A stretch of 64,000 nucleotides of DNA from an uncultured Ruminococcus sp. (GCA_902780695.1 CACZGM010000006.1:1-64000); one strand, 5' to 3'; shown: positions 1-9,314, counted from the first letter of the stretch. Translations and numbers: made by a program. Notes: generated by a model not told the origin, from the sequence alone.

Positions 1-117
1 CGGGTGCATTGCACGAAGCAATGGCAGTTGCCGTCAAAAGCGTGCACGATGCACGCATATAAAACGGCAACGAAAGCACACTCGGTTAGTTATACTCTTC
101 TATATATGGTAAAAAGA

Positions 118-146
118 AACCGCACAGATCAACACTCTGTGCGGTT
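118..146. terminator. Bidirectional intrinsic terminator
   Basis: Ten-base-pair perfect stem (AACCGCACAG / CTGTGCGGTT) with a 9-nt loop. The minus strand continues into GGTTTCTTTTT and the plus strand into ATTTGTTATTTT, so it could end the minus-strand mrp operon and also a plus-strand gene lying left of the window. The rest of 1-318 holds no gene I can support. Confidence 0.75.
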
Positions 147-246
147 ATTTGTTATTTTGTAACGGAGTTTTTACCAACCCCACTGCGTTTCATTCTGCAC
201 CCGTCACTAATCGGGACTCTGAAATACAGCAGTCTGTTTGGGGTGT

Positions 247-273
247 CCAGCCCACTTTTCCAAAGGGGGCTGG
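247..273. repeat. 27-bp hairpin repeat, copy 1 (diverged)
   Basis: Diverged copy of the CCAGCCCCC..GGGGGCTGG hairpin found also at 6983, 10180, 33821 and 34033. It is preceded by the family's other conserved blocks (ACCAACCCCACTGC near 174 and CTCTGAAATACAGCA near 218), so the whole unit is about 100 bp and lies just after an intrinsic terminator. Confidence 0.7.
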
Positions 274-318
274 CGCCGTCCGCGCAGGACAAGGCGCGTA
301 AGCGTAAAACAGAGCGCG

Positions 319-1134
319 TCAGTTCAGAACAGAACAGGCGAAGTCGCCGAGGATATCGGGGACATTCTCGATATTGCCGCAGTCGCCGAGCTGGGCGAAA
401 GAGGGGTTGATAGGCAGGCGTGCAACATTCTTTATGCCGTGCTCCTCAGCTATTTTGTCGATATGGCTGTCACCGAAGATATAGTGCTTCTTATGGCACT
501 CATCGCACTCGAACCAGCTCATGTTCTCTACGATGCCGAGAACGGGTATATTCATCATTCCCGCCATTTTTACGGCTTTCTCGACGATCATGCCGACAAG
601 CTCCTGCGGGCTGGTAACAACGATTATGCCGTCAACGGGCAGTGACTGGAATACCGTTAGCGGAACATCTCCTGTTCCGGGAGGCATATCCACGAACATA
701 TAATCCACCTTATCCCAGATAACGTCCGACCAGAACTGCTTTATAACTCCCGCGATAACGGGTCCGCGCCATACAACGGGGTCTGTCTCGTTTTCAAGCA
801 GAAGATTCACCGACATAACGCGGATACCTGTCTGCGTCTGTGCCGGGAAAAGCGCGGTATCGGTTCCCTGCACGCGCTCCTTCAGACCGAACAGCTTCGG
901 TATTGACGGTCCCGTAACGTCCGCATCAAGTATAGCGGCGGTCTTTCCCATTTTTCTCGCGGCATTTGCCATAAGCGCGGTAACAAGGGACTTGCCGACA
1001 CCGCCCTTGCCCGATACGACAGCTATTACCTTCTTCACATCGGAAAGCTCATTCTGCGGCGCGAGAAGGCTTTCCGCTGTGCGTGAAGCACAGTCGGCTC
1101 CGCACGTCTCACAATTGTGTGTACATTCGCTCAT
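319..1134 (-). CDS. mrp: Mrp/NBP35-family P-loop ATPase (iron-sulfur carrier)
   Basis: A 271-aa cytoplasmic ATPase of the Mrp/ApbC family, which in known members binds and delivers Fe-S clusters. Visible features are an N-terminal four-Cys cluster (C4, C8, C11, C15), a deviant Walker A with two lysines (GKGGVGKS, residues 42-49), a DADVTGPS switch segment, VDMPPGTGD, and a C-terminal CxxC (ECDEC) expected for the shared cluster. It is last in the lepA-hemW-GNAT-GNAT-dus-SDR-mrp minus-strand series, 15 bp after the SDR gene, and is followed by a repeat and a terminator. The N-terminal Cys-rich extension followed by the Mrp core is common in Clostridia. Family assignment is secure; the physiological target is unknown. 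Confidence 0.92.
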   Translation of the reverse strand: MSECTHNCETCGADCASRTAESLLAPQNELSDVKKVIAVVSGKGGVGKSLVTALMANAARKMGKTAAILDADVTGPSIPKLFGLKERVQGTDTALFPAQTQTGIRVMSVNLLLENETDPVVWRGPVIAGVIKQFWSDVIWDKVDYMFVDMPPGTGDVPLTVFQSLPVDGIIVVTSPQELVGMIVEKAVKMAGMMNIPVLGIVENMSWFECDECHKKHYIFGDSHIDKIAEEHGIKNVARLPINPSFAQLGDCGNIENVPDILGDFACSVLN

Positions 1135-1149
1135 TTTTGTTATTCTCCT

Positions 1150-2040
1150 TTATTTCAATTCATTTATATCCTTGATATCGTCGTACATTCCGGATATCGC
1201 CTGTTCAATTTCTTCCTCGCTGAGACGCAGCTTCAGATCCGCGCCGGTGTTTTCCGGAACAGGTATCTCCGGCTCATGCACTGTCCTTGCACGCTGCACC
1301 TTGCCGGTAGCCGCGAGCATCACCTTTGTGGGAGCCACCTTTGCTGCCGCGGTGATAAGTTTTGCATACAGCGACGGAACAATGATGAGCTGTCCGTCGA
1401 ACATCTTCTCGATCGCGTATTCGGCAGCCTGCATCTCGTTCATGCCGCCTACCGCGAACTCCGCACCCGCGACATCGTTGAATTCCGTATCAACGGGACC
1501 CGGACAGAACGCACCTATATATACGTTTGAATGCTCCGAACGAAGCTCCTCATACAGCGCCTTTGTGAGCTGCAATACATAATTCTTCGACGCATAGTAG
1601 GACGAGAACCACGGACCAGCCATAAATCCCGCAAGTGAAGCGACATTCAGTATATAACCGTAGTTGCGCTTCTCAAACTTCTGCAGGAACAGCTTGGTGA
1701 GGATATGAACCGCTTTGATGTTAACGTCGATCATCTTAAGTTCGCTGTCAAGATCGGTCTCGGTGAACTTTCCGAATACGCCGAAGCCCGCGTTGTTGAT
1801 GAGTATGTCGATATTCGCGCGCTCGACTTCCTCATACAGCTGCCTGCATTCGTCCGCGTCGGAGAGGTCGTGGCAGAGTATCTTGACCTTTACGCCGTAA
1901 GTTTCGACAAGCTCTTTTTTGAGCTCCAGCAGACGCTGTCTGCGCCTTGCGACAATAATAAGATTGAACCCGCGTTTCGCGAGTATCTTCGAGAACGAGC
2001 GTCCGAGTCCGGAGCTTGCTCCGGTAATAAGTGCTATCAT
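1150..2040 (-). CDS. Short-chain dehydrogenase/reductase
   Basis: A 296-aa classical SDR. The Rossmann nucleotide-binding motif TGASSGLG lies at residues 6-13, NNAG near 82, and the catalytic set is Ser135, Tyr148 and Lys152 (YYASK). The ARRRQR stretch after beta-2 suggests NADP(H) preference (inference from the family). A roughly 60-residue C-terminal tail beyond the core ends in an acidic helix. The start has a strong RBS (AAGGAAGG). Members with this length and tail are often annotated as DltE/YqjQ-like, but substrate cannot be read from sequence. It sits 53 bp after dus and 15 bp before mrp, so co-transcription is likely. Confidence 0.88.
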   Translation of the reverse strand: MIALITGASSGLGRSFSKILAKRGFNLIIVARRRQRLLELKKELVETYGVKVKILCHDLSDADECRQLYEEVERANIDILINNAGFGVFGKFTETDLDSELKMIDVNIKAVHILTKLFLQKFEKRNYGYILNVASLAGFMAGPWFSSYYASKNYVLQLTKALYEELRSEHSNVYIGAFCPGPVDTEFNDVAGAEFAVGGMNEMQAAEYAIEKMFDGQLIIVPSLYAKLITAAAKVAPTKVMLAATGKVQRARTVHEPEIPVPENTGADLKLRLSEEEIEQAISGMYDDIKDINELK

Positions 2041-2093
2041 GCTGTTACCTTCCTTTTCTCATTTTTATTCTGTTTTCATCCGGTATCTTACCG

Positions 2094-2912
2094 TTATTCA
2101 CCGTTTTCGGCTTTTATCAGATCTATAAGATCATACAAGCCTTTCAGATCCGACAGTCTGCCGCACATTCCGCGGTATCTTGCCGCGCCTGTCATACCTT
2201 TGAGATAGAACGCCGCCTGCGCTCTCGCTTCCTTCATGCCGGTGAACTCACCCTTGCATCTCACAAGCAGCTCTATCTGCTCCCGCATTACACCGAGCCG
2301 TTCATCGAGCGTAACAGGTATGCGGACGGTCTGCTTTACGCGGGCGATGATCTCACGGTCGGCCTTGCCGGTGTACATCTGCGTTCTTGTGCGCCCGTGA
2401 ACGGCGACAGCCGCCGCTCCGCATTCCTCCGCGATATGCGCCGTCTCACAGGCGTTGATATGCTCCGCGTCCCAGCCCGCCCGTATCTTCACGGTAACGG
2501 GAACGTGCGCTGCCTTAACTATCGCGGCGACCATTTCACCGAACAGCTTCGGTTCCTTCATAAGCGCACTTCCTGAGCCGTTCCCGGCGACCTTCGGCAC
2601 GGGACAGCCCGCGTTGAAGTCGATGATATCCGGCTTATACCGTTCTGCGATCTCCACGGCGGCAGGTACGAACTCCGGCTCACAGCCAAAAAGCTGAACG
2701 GCGGCAGGTCTCTCCGCATCGGTTATCGTCAGCAGCTCCGCGCTTTTGCGGTCACTGTACGCAAGACCTTTGATGCTTACCATCTCGCCCACGACGTACG
2801 CCGCGCCGAAACGCTTCGCTGCCGTACGGTATGCGGTATCGGCAACTCCCGCCATAGGAGCGAGCGCGGCCGTCTTTTTTATTTTTATGTTTCCTATTGT
2901 CAGATATTCCAT
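2094..2912 (-). CDS. dus: tRNA dihydrouridine synthase with an internal deletion
   Basis: FMN-dependent enzyme family that reduces uridine in the tRNA D-loop. The N-terminal half is intact: APMAGVAD, and the active-site Cys in NAGCPVPK (Cys103 from the ATG at 2912). RAGW and VHGRTRTQMYTGKAD follow. After the strand ending RIPV, the protein jumps directly to LDERLG, skipping the block that in normal Dus proteins carries NGDI and the GRGALGNPW phosphate-binding segment. At 272 aa it is about 50-60 residues short of the usual length. The reading frame is otherwise open, so this is an in-frame deletion (or assembly collapse), and activity is doubtful. The ATG is chosen over an in-frame TTG three codons earlier; it lies 1 nt after the GNAT stop. 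Confidence 0.85.
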   Translation of the reverse strand: MEYLTIGNIKIKKTAALAPMAGVADTAYRTAAKRFGAAYVVGEMVSIKGLAYSDRKSAELLTITDAERPAAVQLFGCEPEFVPAAVEIAERYKPDIIDFNAGCPVPKVAGNGSGSALMKEPKLFGEMVAAIVKAAHVPVTVKIRAGWDAEHINACETAHIAEECGAAAVAVHGRTRTQMYTGKADREIIARVKQTVRIPVTLDERLGVMREQIELLVRCKGEFTGMKEARAQAAFYLKGMTGAARYRGMCGRLSDLKGLYDLIDLIKAENGE

Positions 2913-2913
2913 T

Positions 2914-3393
2914 TCAGTCAACAGCCGCTTTGCCGGTATATTCCATTTTCAGCAGCGGCACCCAGTCGTCTTCGAGCACTCTTTCTCCCGTAAGCACAAA
3001 ACCGTTCCTTTCATAGAACGCTATGCCTCTGCGGTTATATTCAAGCACCCACAGTCTGTCGGCTCCCAGCACATTCAGCGCGTGGGAAAGCAGCTTCGCA
3101 CCTATGTGTGCGCACTGAAACCTCGGCTCCACGAACAGCTTCTCTATCTCTTTCCCGTTCACACGGACAATGCCCTTTACAACGCCGTCGTCATACACAT
3201 AAGTGTTTTTCAGGTATTCCGAACCCGCGTGATACCCGGAAGCCATTTTCACAACGTTCAGTTCTCCGTAATAGTATTCGTCTTTGCGGAAGAACGGGTA
3301 GAAATTCTCGCGGTAGTTTGTTATTATTATCTCGGCAATGCGGGAAGCGTCGGCTTCCGCTGCCGGTCTGATATGACCGTTATTTTCTTTCAT
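2914..3393 (-). CDS. GNAT-family N-acetyltransferase
   Basis: A 159-aa GNAT-fold protein. The acetyl-CoA-binding beta4-alpha3 region is LFVEPRFQCAHIGAKLL (about residues 86-102), a relaxed version of the Q/RxxGxG/A motif, followed by the typical YNRRGIAFYERNGF segment (AFYxxxGF) near residues 119-132. It begins in an ATGA overlap with the preceding acetyltransferase gene, with GGAG about 10 nt upstream, and ends 1 nt before dus. Two consecutive GNATs suggest a duplicated or functionally paired unit, but the two sequences are not close. Substrate unknown. Confidence 0.85.
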   Translation of the reverse strand: MKENNGHIRPAAEADASRIAEIIITNYRENFYPFFRKDEYYYGELNVVKMASGYHAGSEYLKNTYVYDDGVVKGIVRVNGKEIEKLFVEPRFQCAHIGAKLLSHALNVLGADRLWVLEYNRRGIAFYERNGFVLTGERVLEDDWVPLLKMEYTGKAAVD

Positions 3394-3839
3394 CGCAGTT
3401 CGTTCTCCATAGGCGTGAACCGCAGACCGTTCACATTCTGCTCGGCGGCGGTGTCTCTGAATCCGAGCTTATGGTAAAATCCCAGCGCATAGGGCGACGA
3501 GTTCACCGTCATGGTGTCTGCCATGCACTCCTCCGCCACAGTCCGGAACAGCGCTTTTCCGATGCCGTTTCTGTGATACTCTCCGTCCACAAACAGCAGC
3601 GCGATGTGAGTTCCGAGGCTTCTTACCGCGATAACTCCGACCATGCGCTCATGAACGAATGCGCCGTAAAAACGCAGCTTTGACAGGTAATCTGCGTCAT
3701 TTATGCTCCTGCGGAATTCTTCCGCGCCCTCTTCGGTGTAATCGGGAGCTTCATACTCCGTGAACACTTTCCATACCAGCGACAGAGCGGTCTGCGTTTC
3801 TTCGGCTCCAAGTTCCCTGATATTATATCTTATATCCAT
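3390..3839 (-). CDS. GNAT-family N-acetyltransferase
   Basis: A 149-aa acetyltransferase. The CoA-binding motif is LFVDGEYHRNGIGKALF (R/QxxGxGKAL) and the C-terminal SPYALGFYHKLGF matches the family FYxxxGF segment. It resembles the large class of uncharacterised small GNATs in Firmicutes; substrate cannot be predicted. It follows hemW by 66 bp and overlaps the next GNAT by 4 bp, so it is translated within the lepA operon. Confidence 0.86.
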   Translation of the reverse strand: MDIRYNIRELGAEETQTALSLVWKVFTEYEAPDYTEEGAEEFRRSINDADYLSKLRFYGAFVHERMVGVIAVRSLGTHIALLFVDGEYHRNGIGKALFRTVAEECMADTMTVNSSPYALGFYHKLGFRDTAAEQNVNGLRFTPMENELR

Positions 3840-3905
3840 TTATAACCTCTTGATATGCTGCTGCGGATTTGCAGTCACGGCATATTCAGAATCCGCAGCT
3901 GTTCA

Positions 3906-4982
3906 CTATTCATTATATAACAGCTCACCGATCACCGCGTTCGACACGAGAAATCCCTCCGGTGTGAGCGAGATGCCGTCGGTACCGGCGTTCACAAGCG
4001 CAGACGGCAGTCTTGACGCATTCCGGCGCAGCTCTGACGCTTTGCCGAAGCGCTCCGCTTCCGCGTATGTCAGACCCTCGGTCAGCCGCAGTTTCAGCAT
4101 GGCGTATTCCTCCCAGCCGCCCGCGTTCTCGTCGGTGACCGCCGTCACCTGCACCGGCGCGGATATGAACGCGTCGATATCCCGCTCCGTGCAGAAGCGT
4201 CTGCTGTTAAGGTACGAATGCGCCGCTGCTCCTATGCCGAGGTATTCCTCACACCGCCAGTATTTCAGATTGTGCCGGCTCTCATAGCCGGGGCGGGCAA
4301 AATTGCTGATCTCGTACTGCGCAAATCCGAGCCGTGCAAGCTCCCGTACCGTGTGAAGGTACAGTTCCGCAGTTTCGTCCTCATCCGGCAGATCCATGAC
4401 TCGCTCCGCAAAGGGCGTGTTCTCTTCTGTTTTCAGTATATATGCGGATATATGCGATGCTCCGAGCTCCGAAAGACGTTCCGCCGTATGCGTTATATCT
4501 TCGGCTGTCTGCGCTTCGAGTCCGATCATCATATCCGCGGAGATGTTGTCAAAACCGGCGGCTGCCGCATTCGCAAAGGCTGATTCCGTCTGCTTCACAG
4601 TGTGCCGTCTGCCGAGAAATGCAAGCTCCCGTTCGTTCATCGACTGCACGCCGAGAGAAAGACGTCTTACTCCCGCGCTGCGCAGGGTCTCAAGCACTTC
4701 CCCGCTCGCCATGCACGGGTTGGCTTCTACGGTTATCTCCGCGTCCGCCGTTATATCCGCGCTGTCAAGGATATCCCCGATATGACGGTACAGCAGTACC
4801 GGCGTTCCTCCGCCGAAATATACGGTGTCATATCTCCCGCCGTAATGCTTTATATTGCGGATAACCGCTTCTGCGTAAAGGGCCGCCTTTTCCCTGCTGT
4901 ACGGGACGGAATAGAAGTCGCAGTACGGACATTTCGACAGGCAGAACGGGATATGGATATACAGTCCCGCGGGTTTATTCAT
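3906..4982 (-). CDS. hemW: Radical SAM heme chaperone / coproporphyrinogen oxidase-like protein
   Basis: A 358-aa radical SAM protein of the HemW (formerly HemN-like) group. The Fe-S cluster motif CxxxCxYC is at Cys14, Cys18, Cys21 ([14 protein letters not shown]). GGGTP follows near residue 57, then the EANP and RLSLGVQS elements, and the C-terminal HemN domain ([19 protein letters not shown]). HemW proteins lack the extra Cys of true HemN and bind heme; the order lepA-hemW is conserved in many Firmicutes. The start overlaps the lepA stop by 8 bp. Slightly shorter than the usual 370-390 aa, mostly at the C-terminus. Confidence 0.93.
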   Translation of the reverse strand: MNKPAGLYIHIPFCLSKCPYCDFYSVPYSREKAALYAEAVIRNIKHYGGRYDTVYFGGGTPVLLYRHIGDILDSADITADAEITVEANPCMASGEVLETLRSAGVRRLSLGVQSMNERELAFLGRRHTVKQTESAFANAAAAGFDNISADMMIGLEAQTAEDITHTAERLSELGASHISAYILKTEENTPFAERVMDLPDEDETAELYLHTVRELARLGFAQYEISNFARPGYESRHNLKYWRCEEYLGIGAAAHSYLNSRRFCTERDIDAFISAPVQVTAVTDENAGGWEEYAMLKLRLTEGLTYAEAERFGKASELRRNASRLPSALVNAGTDGISLTPEGFLVSNAVIGELLYNE

Positions 4983-6792
4983 CGTCGAGCTTGAGGACAG
5001 CCATGAACGCCTCCTGCGGCACCTCTACCGTGCCGAGCTGGCGCATACGCTTCTTGCCCTCTTTCTGCTTTTCGAGCAGCTTCTTCTTTCGTGTGATATC
5101 GCCGCCGTAGCACTTTGCGAGAACGTCCTTGCGCATAGCTTTAATGGTTTCGCGGGCGATTATCTTGCCGCCGACCGCTGCCTGCACCGGGACTTCAAAA
5201 AGCTGGCGCGGGATATGCTCTTTCAGGCGCTCGGTGATCTTGCGGGCGCGGGGATACGCGCTGTCCGCGAAAACGATGAACGAAAGCGCATCGACGACAT
5301 CGCCGTTGAGCAGTATATCCAGCTTCACGAGCTTTGACGGAACAAACCCCTTGAACTCGTAATCGTAGCTTGCGTAGCCCTTGGTGCGTGATTTCAGCGC
5401 ATCGAAGAAGTCATAGACTATCTCGTTGAGAGGCAGGTCGTAGTGCAGATCGACACGGGTCTTGTCGAGATATTTCATATCCTTGAAAACGCCGCGGCGC
5501 TGCTGGCAAAGCTCCATTATATTTCCGACGTAATCAGAGGGCGCATAGACGTGCGCTTCAACCATAGGCTCATACGCCTGTTTTATCTCGGTGGGGTCGG
5601 GGTAGTTCGTCGGGTTGTCGATAAAGACCGTTTCACCGCTCATCTTGTCTATCTTGTAAACAACGGACGGCGCGGTCGTGATAAGGTCGAGGTTGTATTC
5701 GCGTTCAAGGCGCTCCTGAATAATCTCCATGTGCAGCAGACCGAGGAATCCGCAGCGGAAGCCGAATCCGAGAGCTACGGACGTTTCCGGCTCAAAGGTA
5801 AGGGACGCGTCGTTGAGGCGCAGCTTTTCGAGTGCGTCACGCAGATCACCGTACTTTGAACCGTCGGCGGGATAGATGCCGCTGAACACCATGGGGTTGA
5901 CACTGCGGTAGCCCTCAAGCGGCTCTGCGGCGGGAACGTCACAGCGAGTGACGGTATCACCGACCTTTGTGTCACCTATGGACTTTATAGACGCTGCGAT
6001 ATAGCCGACCTCACCTGCACGGAGCTCACCGGACGGACAAAGGTTTGTCGCGCCCATATATCCGAGCTCCACGACCTGGAACTCGGCTTTTGTCGCCATC
6101 ATGCGTATCCTGTCACCGACGCGCAGTGTTCCCTCTTTGACACGGACATATACGATAACGCCTTTGTAGCTGTCGTAGTAGCTGTCGAATATCAGCGCTT
6201 TGAGCGGAGCGTCCGGGTCGCCCTTCGGGGCGGGGATATCGCTTACTATGCGCTCCATGACCTCGCGTATATTGATACCCATTTTGGCGGATATCAGCGG
6301 TGCGTCCTCGGCGGGAATGCCGATAACGTCCTCTATTTCCTGCTTGACCTCGTCGGGGCGTGCGGAGATAAGATCGATCTTGTTGATGACGGGAACGACT
6401 TCGAGATCCTGCTCAACAGCGAGGTATGTGTTTGCAAGGGTCTGCGCTTCTATGCCCTGTGACGCGTCAACGATGAGGATCGCGCCCTCGCAGGCGTTGA
6501 GGGAGCGCGAAACTTCGTAATTGAAATCGACGTGACCGGGGGTGTCGATAAGGTTGAAAACGTAGGTATTGCCGTCGTCTGCGGTATAGTTAAGGCGCAC
6601 TGCACGGGCTTTTATGGTAATGCCGCGCTCACGTTCGAGATCCATATTATCGAGGAGCTGTTCTTCCATATCGCGCTCGGCGACGGTGCTGGTCTGTTCG
6701 AGGATACGGTCGGCGAGGGTAGATTTGCCGTGATCTATATGTGCGATTATGCAGAAATTGCGTATTTCGTTGAGATAGCTGTTATCGGGCAT
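4975..6792 (-). CDS. lepA: Elongation factor 4 (LepA), ribosome back-translocating GTPase
   Basis: A 605-aa full-length LepA. G1 is AHIDHGKST (about residues 16-24), the switch [17 protein letters not shown] (G3) and NKID (G4) are all present. The LepA-specific C-terminal domain ends in [18 protein letters not shown]. Start has a strong RBS (GGAGGAATACC-ATG) and a consensus promoter about 40 bp upstream. It heads the seven-gene minus-strand operon. Identification is secure. Confidence 0.98.
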   Translation of the reverse strand: MPDNSYLNEIRNFCIIAHIDHGKSTLADRILEQTSTVAERDMEEQLLDNMDLERERGITIKARAVRLNYTADDGNTYVFNLIDTPGHVDFNYEVSRSLNACEGAILIVDASQGIEAQTLANTYLAVEQDLEVVPVINKIDLISARPDEVKQEIEDVIGIPAEDAPLISAKMGINIREVMERIVSDIPAPKGDPDAPLKALIFDSYYDSYKGVIVYVRVKEGTLRVGDRIRMMATKAEFQVVELGYMGATNLCPSGELRAGEVGYIAASIKSIGDTKVGDTVTRCDVPAAEPLEGYRSVNPMVFSGIYPADGSKYGDLRDALEKLRLNDASLTFEPETSVALGFGFRCGFLGLLHMEIIQERLEREYNLDLITTAPSVVYKIDKMSGETVFIDNPTNYPDPTEIKQAYEPMVEAHVYAPSDYVGNIMELCQQRRGVFKDMKYLDKTRVDLHYDLPLNEIVYDFFDALKSRTKGYASYDYEFKGFVPSKLVKLDILLNGDVVDALSFIVFADSAYPRARKITERLKEHIPRQLFEVPVQAAVGGKIIARETIKAMRKDVLAKCYGGDITRKKKLLEKQKEGKKRMRQLGTVEVPQEAFMAVLKLDDE

Positions 6793-6833
6793 GGTATTCC
6801 TCCGTTATACTTGCTTTTTTACATTTACAGAAT

Positions 6834-6862
6834 AGTATAGCATATTTTTCCGGAATTTGCAA
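6834..6862 (-). promoter_or_regulatory. Sigma-A type promoter of the lepA operon
   Basis: On the minus strand: -35 TTGCAA (6857-6862), 17-bp spacer, extended -10 TGC-TATACT (-10 at 6834-6839). Predicted transcription start near 6827, about 35 nt upstream of the lepA ATG. Confidence 0.7.
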
Positions 6863-6982
6863 GAATTTTGGTAACATTTTGTTTCTTTCCTGCTTTAGTC
6901 GAGCTATCGCCAACCCCACTGCATTTCAGTTTGCGGCTGCCCACAGCAGAAAACTCTGAAATACAGCATTTATTTAGGGTGT

Positions 6983-7009
6983 CCAGCCCCCTTTTTTAAA
7001 GGGGGCTGG
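6983..7009. repeat. 27-bp hairpin repeat, copy 2 (perfect)
   Basis: Perfect 12-bp stem CCAGCCCCCTTT / AAAGGGGGCTGG with TTT loop, preceded by the family blocks CCAACCCCACTGCATTTC (about 6911) and CTCTGAAATACAGCATTTATTTAGGGTGT (about 6952). It opens a 1.1-kb repeat-rich spacer. Confidence 0.85.
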
Positions 7010-7258
7010 CGGGGGGTTGGGGGGCAGAGCCCCTTCTCTGAAATCTCTCAAAAAGTCTCTTCTGAAAACGCGTCCTTGGATCCAAGGTGAAACCTTGGTC
7101 GAGCCCGGGGCAACGCTCCGGCGGGGTTTGGGGCGGCGCCCCATCAGCCGAAGGCAGGAGGTATGGCAGAGACTTTCGTTTTGCGCTCGAAAGTTTTGGT
7201 TCTTTTTCGCCCGCAGGATAATTTGTTTTCCTTTTACGGCTCTCTGCCGGCGTGGCGA

Positions 7259-7290
7259 GTTACTTTCTGTCCATAGCGACAGAAAGTAAC
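7259..7290. repeat. Palindromic repeat element
   Basis: GTTACTTTCTGTC and GACAGAAAGTAAC form a perfect 13-bp inverted repeat around a 6-nt loop (CATAGC), followed by CAAAGATC. Elements of the form ACTTTCT..AGAAAGTAACCAAAGA are, to my recollection, common intergenic repeats in this part of Clostridia. Confidence 0.6.
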
Positions 7291-7536
7291 CAAAGATCGC
7301 GTACCGCTTCGTGGATCAAAGTAGCCTGCAAGAGTGTCGCGGGGTCATACAGAACAGCTTTCCGTGAAAGAACAGTGCCTGTCGTTAAGAATCGCACAGG
7401 CAGTCTCTTTGACAACTCGCGGAAAGGGCGAAAACCGGCGGGTGAAAACCGTCACAGCCGCTGCGGGGTGCTTGTTCCTGTTAGTCCTGTACCGTATCAG
7501 AGGGCGATGTCCTCCCAATCTATCAACTGCCCGGCA

Positions 7537-7752
7537 CAGAGCGTCTGCTCACGCTTGTAAAGGGGTCTGTATAGTCTCTGCGCCTGTTGAGGGGCGGTTC
7601 TTTTGGGGCAGGAGTATCGCAGAGTATAGCTAACCGAGGGGCTGCACCCGCCGATAGAAGAGTGTCGCTACGCATTACGGAGCGGCGCGTCCGCCGCCAG
7701 AGCGTCTGCTCACAATTGTAAAGAGGTCTGTTGAGATTCTGCGCCTGTTGAG
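7537..7752. repeat. Pair of 55-bp direct repeats
   Basis: 7537-7591 and 7698-7752 both begin CAGAGCGTCTGCTCAC and end GCGCCTGTTGA(G), with TGTAAAG(G/A)GGTCTGT between; the period is 161 bp. The 63-bp repeat copy at 7634-7696 lies directly before the second unit. Confidence 0.65.
7634..7696. repeat. 63-bp dispersed repeat, copy 1
   Basis: Same length and about five-sixths identical by eye to the tandem units at 42337 and 42400; the last half (CTACGCATTACGGAGCGGCG onward) is identical. Confidence 0.7.
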
Positions 7753-7889
7753 AGATTGCTTCTGTGCGGGTGGAGCAGCCTATTTACAGCAGTGTGCCAC
7801 GCCCATATGACCCCGCATTCTGTCGGTCATCTTTATTGGGCGTAAGCACCCTCAAATGTGAAAACTATGTGAAAAAAACAGCCCTGTCC

Positions 7890-7918
7890 TTGTATTGAAA
7901 CGCAGAATATAGTATAAT
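7890..7918 (+). promoter_or_regulatory. Sigma-A type promoter for the 7954 gene
   Basis: -35 TTGTAT (7890-7895), 17-bp spacer, -10 TATAAT (7913-7918). Lies 35 bp before the ATG at 7954 and likely drives the 7954-8750-9315 gene series. Confidence 0.7.
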
Positions 7919-7953
7919 AAAATTTATGTTATAAACAGGTTAAGGGTGAGGAT

Positions 7954-8763
7954 ATGTCATATCAGGACGACAAGCGCGAGCTTCTGAAGCTCAAACAGGG
8001 TATCATAAACGAGGAAGAATCCGAGATACACGAGGAGGAAAAGCCCGTCTATGAGGTACACGGAATAAAGAAGATCGAAAACTTCTTCTATCATTACAAG
8101 TGGTACGTTGTCGCGGGTATATTCTTTGCCGCGGTGTTCGTATTCATGATGGTTTCGCTGCTGCAGAAGGAACAGGGTGATATCCGCGTTCTCGTTGTCA
8201 CGAAAAACAAGGAGATCGCGTCGAATGTGATGTACAAGACGCAGGAGTTCGAGAAGGCGTTCGAGCTGTACTGCCCCGATTACGACAACAGCGGATATAT
8301 CCATGTCGATGTGTATAACGTCGATCTCAGCGAAAATCCCGATCCGCAGTATTCTCTCGCGGGAGTTACGAAGCTGACAAGCGAGATGATGTACGGCGAG
8401 GCGCAGATGTTCATTCTCGATACCGAGGGTGCAAATGCCGCAACAAACGATAATTTCTCGCAGTTCGTCGATCTGAGCGAGCTGTACCCGGACAACAAGC
8501 AGATAGAGGGTCCGTTCTACCGCATCAAGGGCAGCGATTTTGCCGTGAACGCGCAGTATTTTGAAGCCTGCCCGGACGATCTGTATATCGCGGTCAAGAA
8601 GGTGTTCGACACGGATCAGAACAGCGCGAAATCGGTACCCGCCCAGAAAAAGGCGCTGGAGGTGCTCGACAACATCGTGAACGGTTACTACGCGGGATGG
8701 GTGGACGATCAGGGACGCATTTACGGCATAAACGGCAGGGAGGACTTCAATGAAGCGCGATAA
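7954..8763 (+). CDS. Hypothetical single-pass membrane protein
   Basis: A 269-aa protein of unknown function. An acidic, charged N-terminal cytoplasmic segment (residues 1-50) is followed by one transmembrane helix (about 51-69, WYVVAGIFFAAVFVFMMVS). A roughly 200-residue presumably extracellular domain follows, rich in acidic and aromatic residues, with no motif I recognise. RBS GGGTGAGGAT precedes the ATG. It overlaps the next membrane-protein gene by 14 bp, so the two are probably co-translated and may form one envelope complex. Small conserved proteins of this topology are widespread in Ruminococcaceae genomes without assigned role. Confidence 0.8.
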   Translation: MSYQDDKRELLKLKQGIINEEESEIHEEEKPVYEVHGIKKIENFFYHYKWYVVAGIFFAAVFVFMMVSLLQKEQGDIRVLVVTKNKEIASNVMYKTQEFEKAFELYCPDYDNSGYIHVDVYNVDLSENPDPQYSLAGVTKLTSEMMYGEAQMFILDTEGANAATNDNFSQFVDLSELYPDNKQIEGPFYRIKGSDFAVNAQYFEACPDDLYIAVKKVFDTDQNSAKSVPAQKKALEVLDNIVNGYYAGWVDDQGRIYGINGREDFNEAR

Positions 8764-9289
8764 TGTTTTCAGAATATGGATAAAAGGATTGGCGCTCGCG
8801 GTTTTCGGCAACGTCCTCGGCGGCATTATGACGGTCTCTATCGCGCCTTTTCTCGGAGAGTGGTTCGTGCCGTACATCGCGCTCCTGCTGACGGTGTTCA
8901 TATACGCGTCGCTCGTGTTTACCGCCGGTATGCGTGACGGACAGAAAGAAGCTAAAATGCTGCGGAACAAGCGCGTGGAGAGCGTTCCGAAGTACCGCTG
9001 GATAATAATGGGACTTATCATCGCCGCGGTGATGTGCATTCCCTGCGCGGCACTGCTCGCCTGCTCCCTCGGTGCCTTCCAGATGACGGGAGAGGTGCTG
9101 CTCGGTTCGTATTTCGTGCTCGGAGCACTCGCGCCCTCTTTCTTCATTGTTGACCCGCAGGCGCTTTCACCGGTATTCCCGCTTGTACTTATGGCGGTGT
9201 ATCTTATAGTAACGCCGATCGCCGCGCACCTCGGCTACAGGTTCGGCACGGACGAAAAATCGGCAAAAGACTTTATGTATGAAAAGTAA
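8750..9289 (+). CDS. Hypothetical multi-pass membrane protein
   Basis: A 179-aa integral membrane protein with about five hydrophobic segments (roughly residues 10-30, 37-58, 84-106, 115-132, 143-165) and a basic loop MRDGQKEAKMLRNKR near residues 61-75. The start lies inside the preceding gene, with GGGAGG just upstream. No family motif is evident. Context suggests it partners the 7954 product. The tail ends close to the HAD phosphatase gene (25 bp). Confidence 0.78.
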   Translation: MKRDNVFRIWIKGLALAVFGNVLGGIMTVSIAPFLGEWFVPYIALLLTVFIYASLVFTAGMRDGQKEAKMLRNKRVESVPKYRWIIMGLIIAAVMCIPCAALLACSLGAFQMTGEVLLGSYFVLGALAPSFFIVDPQALSPVFPLVLMAVYLIVTPIAAHLGYRFGTDEKSAKDFMYEK

Positions 9290-9314
9290 ACAGACAAAGA
9301 AAAAAGGAGCAGTT

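Larger units (their letters stand above)
7010..7889. other. Gene-free, repeat-rich intergenic region
   Basis: No ORF here has a credible RBS or recognisable product. The stretch holds a GC-rich CAGAGCCCCTTCTC... block (similar to one at 19746), a 13-bp perfect palindrome at 7259-7290, a 55-bp direct repeat (7537-7591 and 7698-7752), and one copy of the 63-bp repeat (7634-7696). It looks like accumulated small repeats, not a decayed gene. Confidence 0.6.

Noticed and set aside
7252..7633. Two overlapping plus-strand ORFs of about 100 codons
   Set aside because: They run through a palindrome and dispersed repeats, lack RBSs and have low-information Arg/Ser-rich products.
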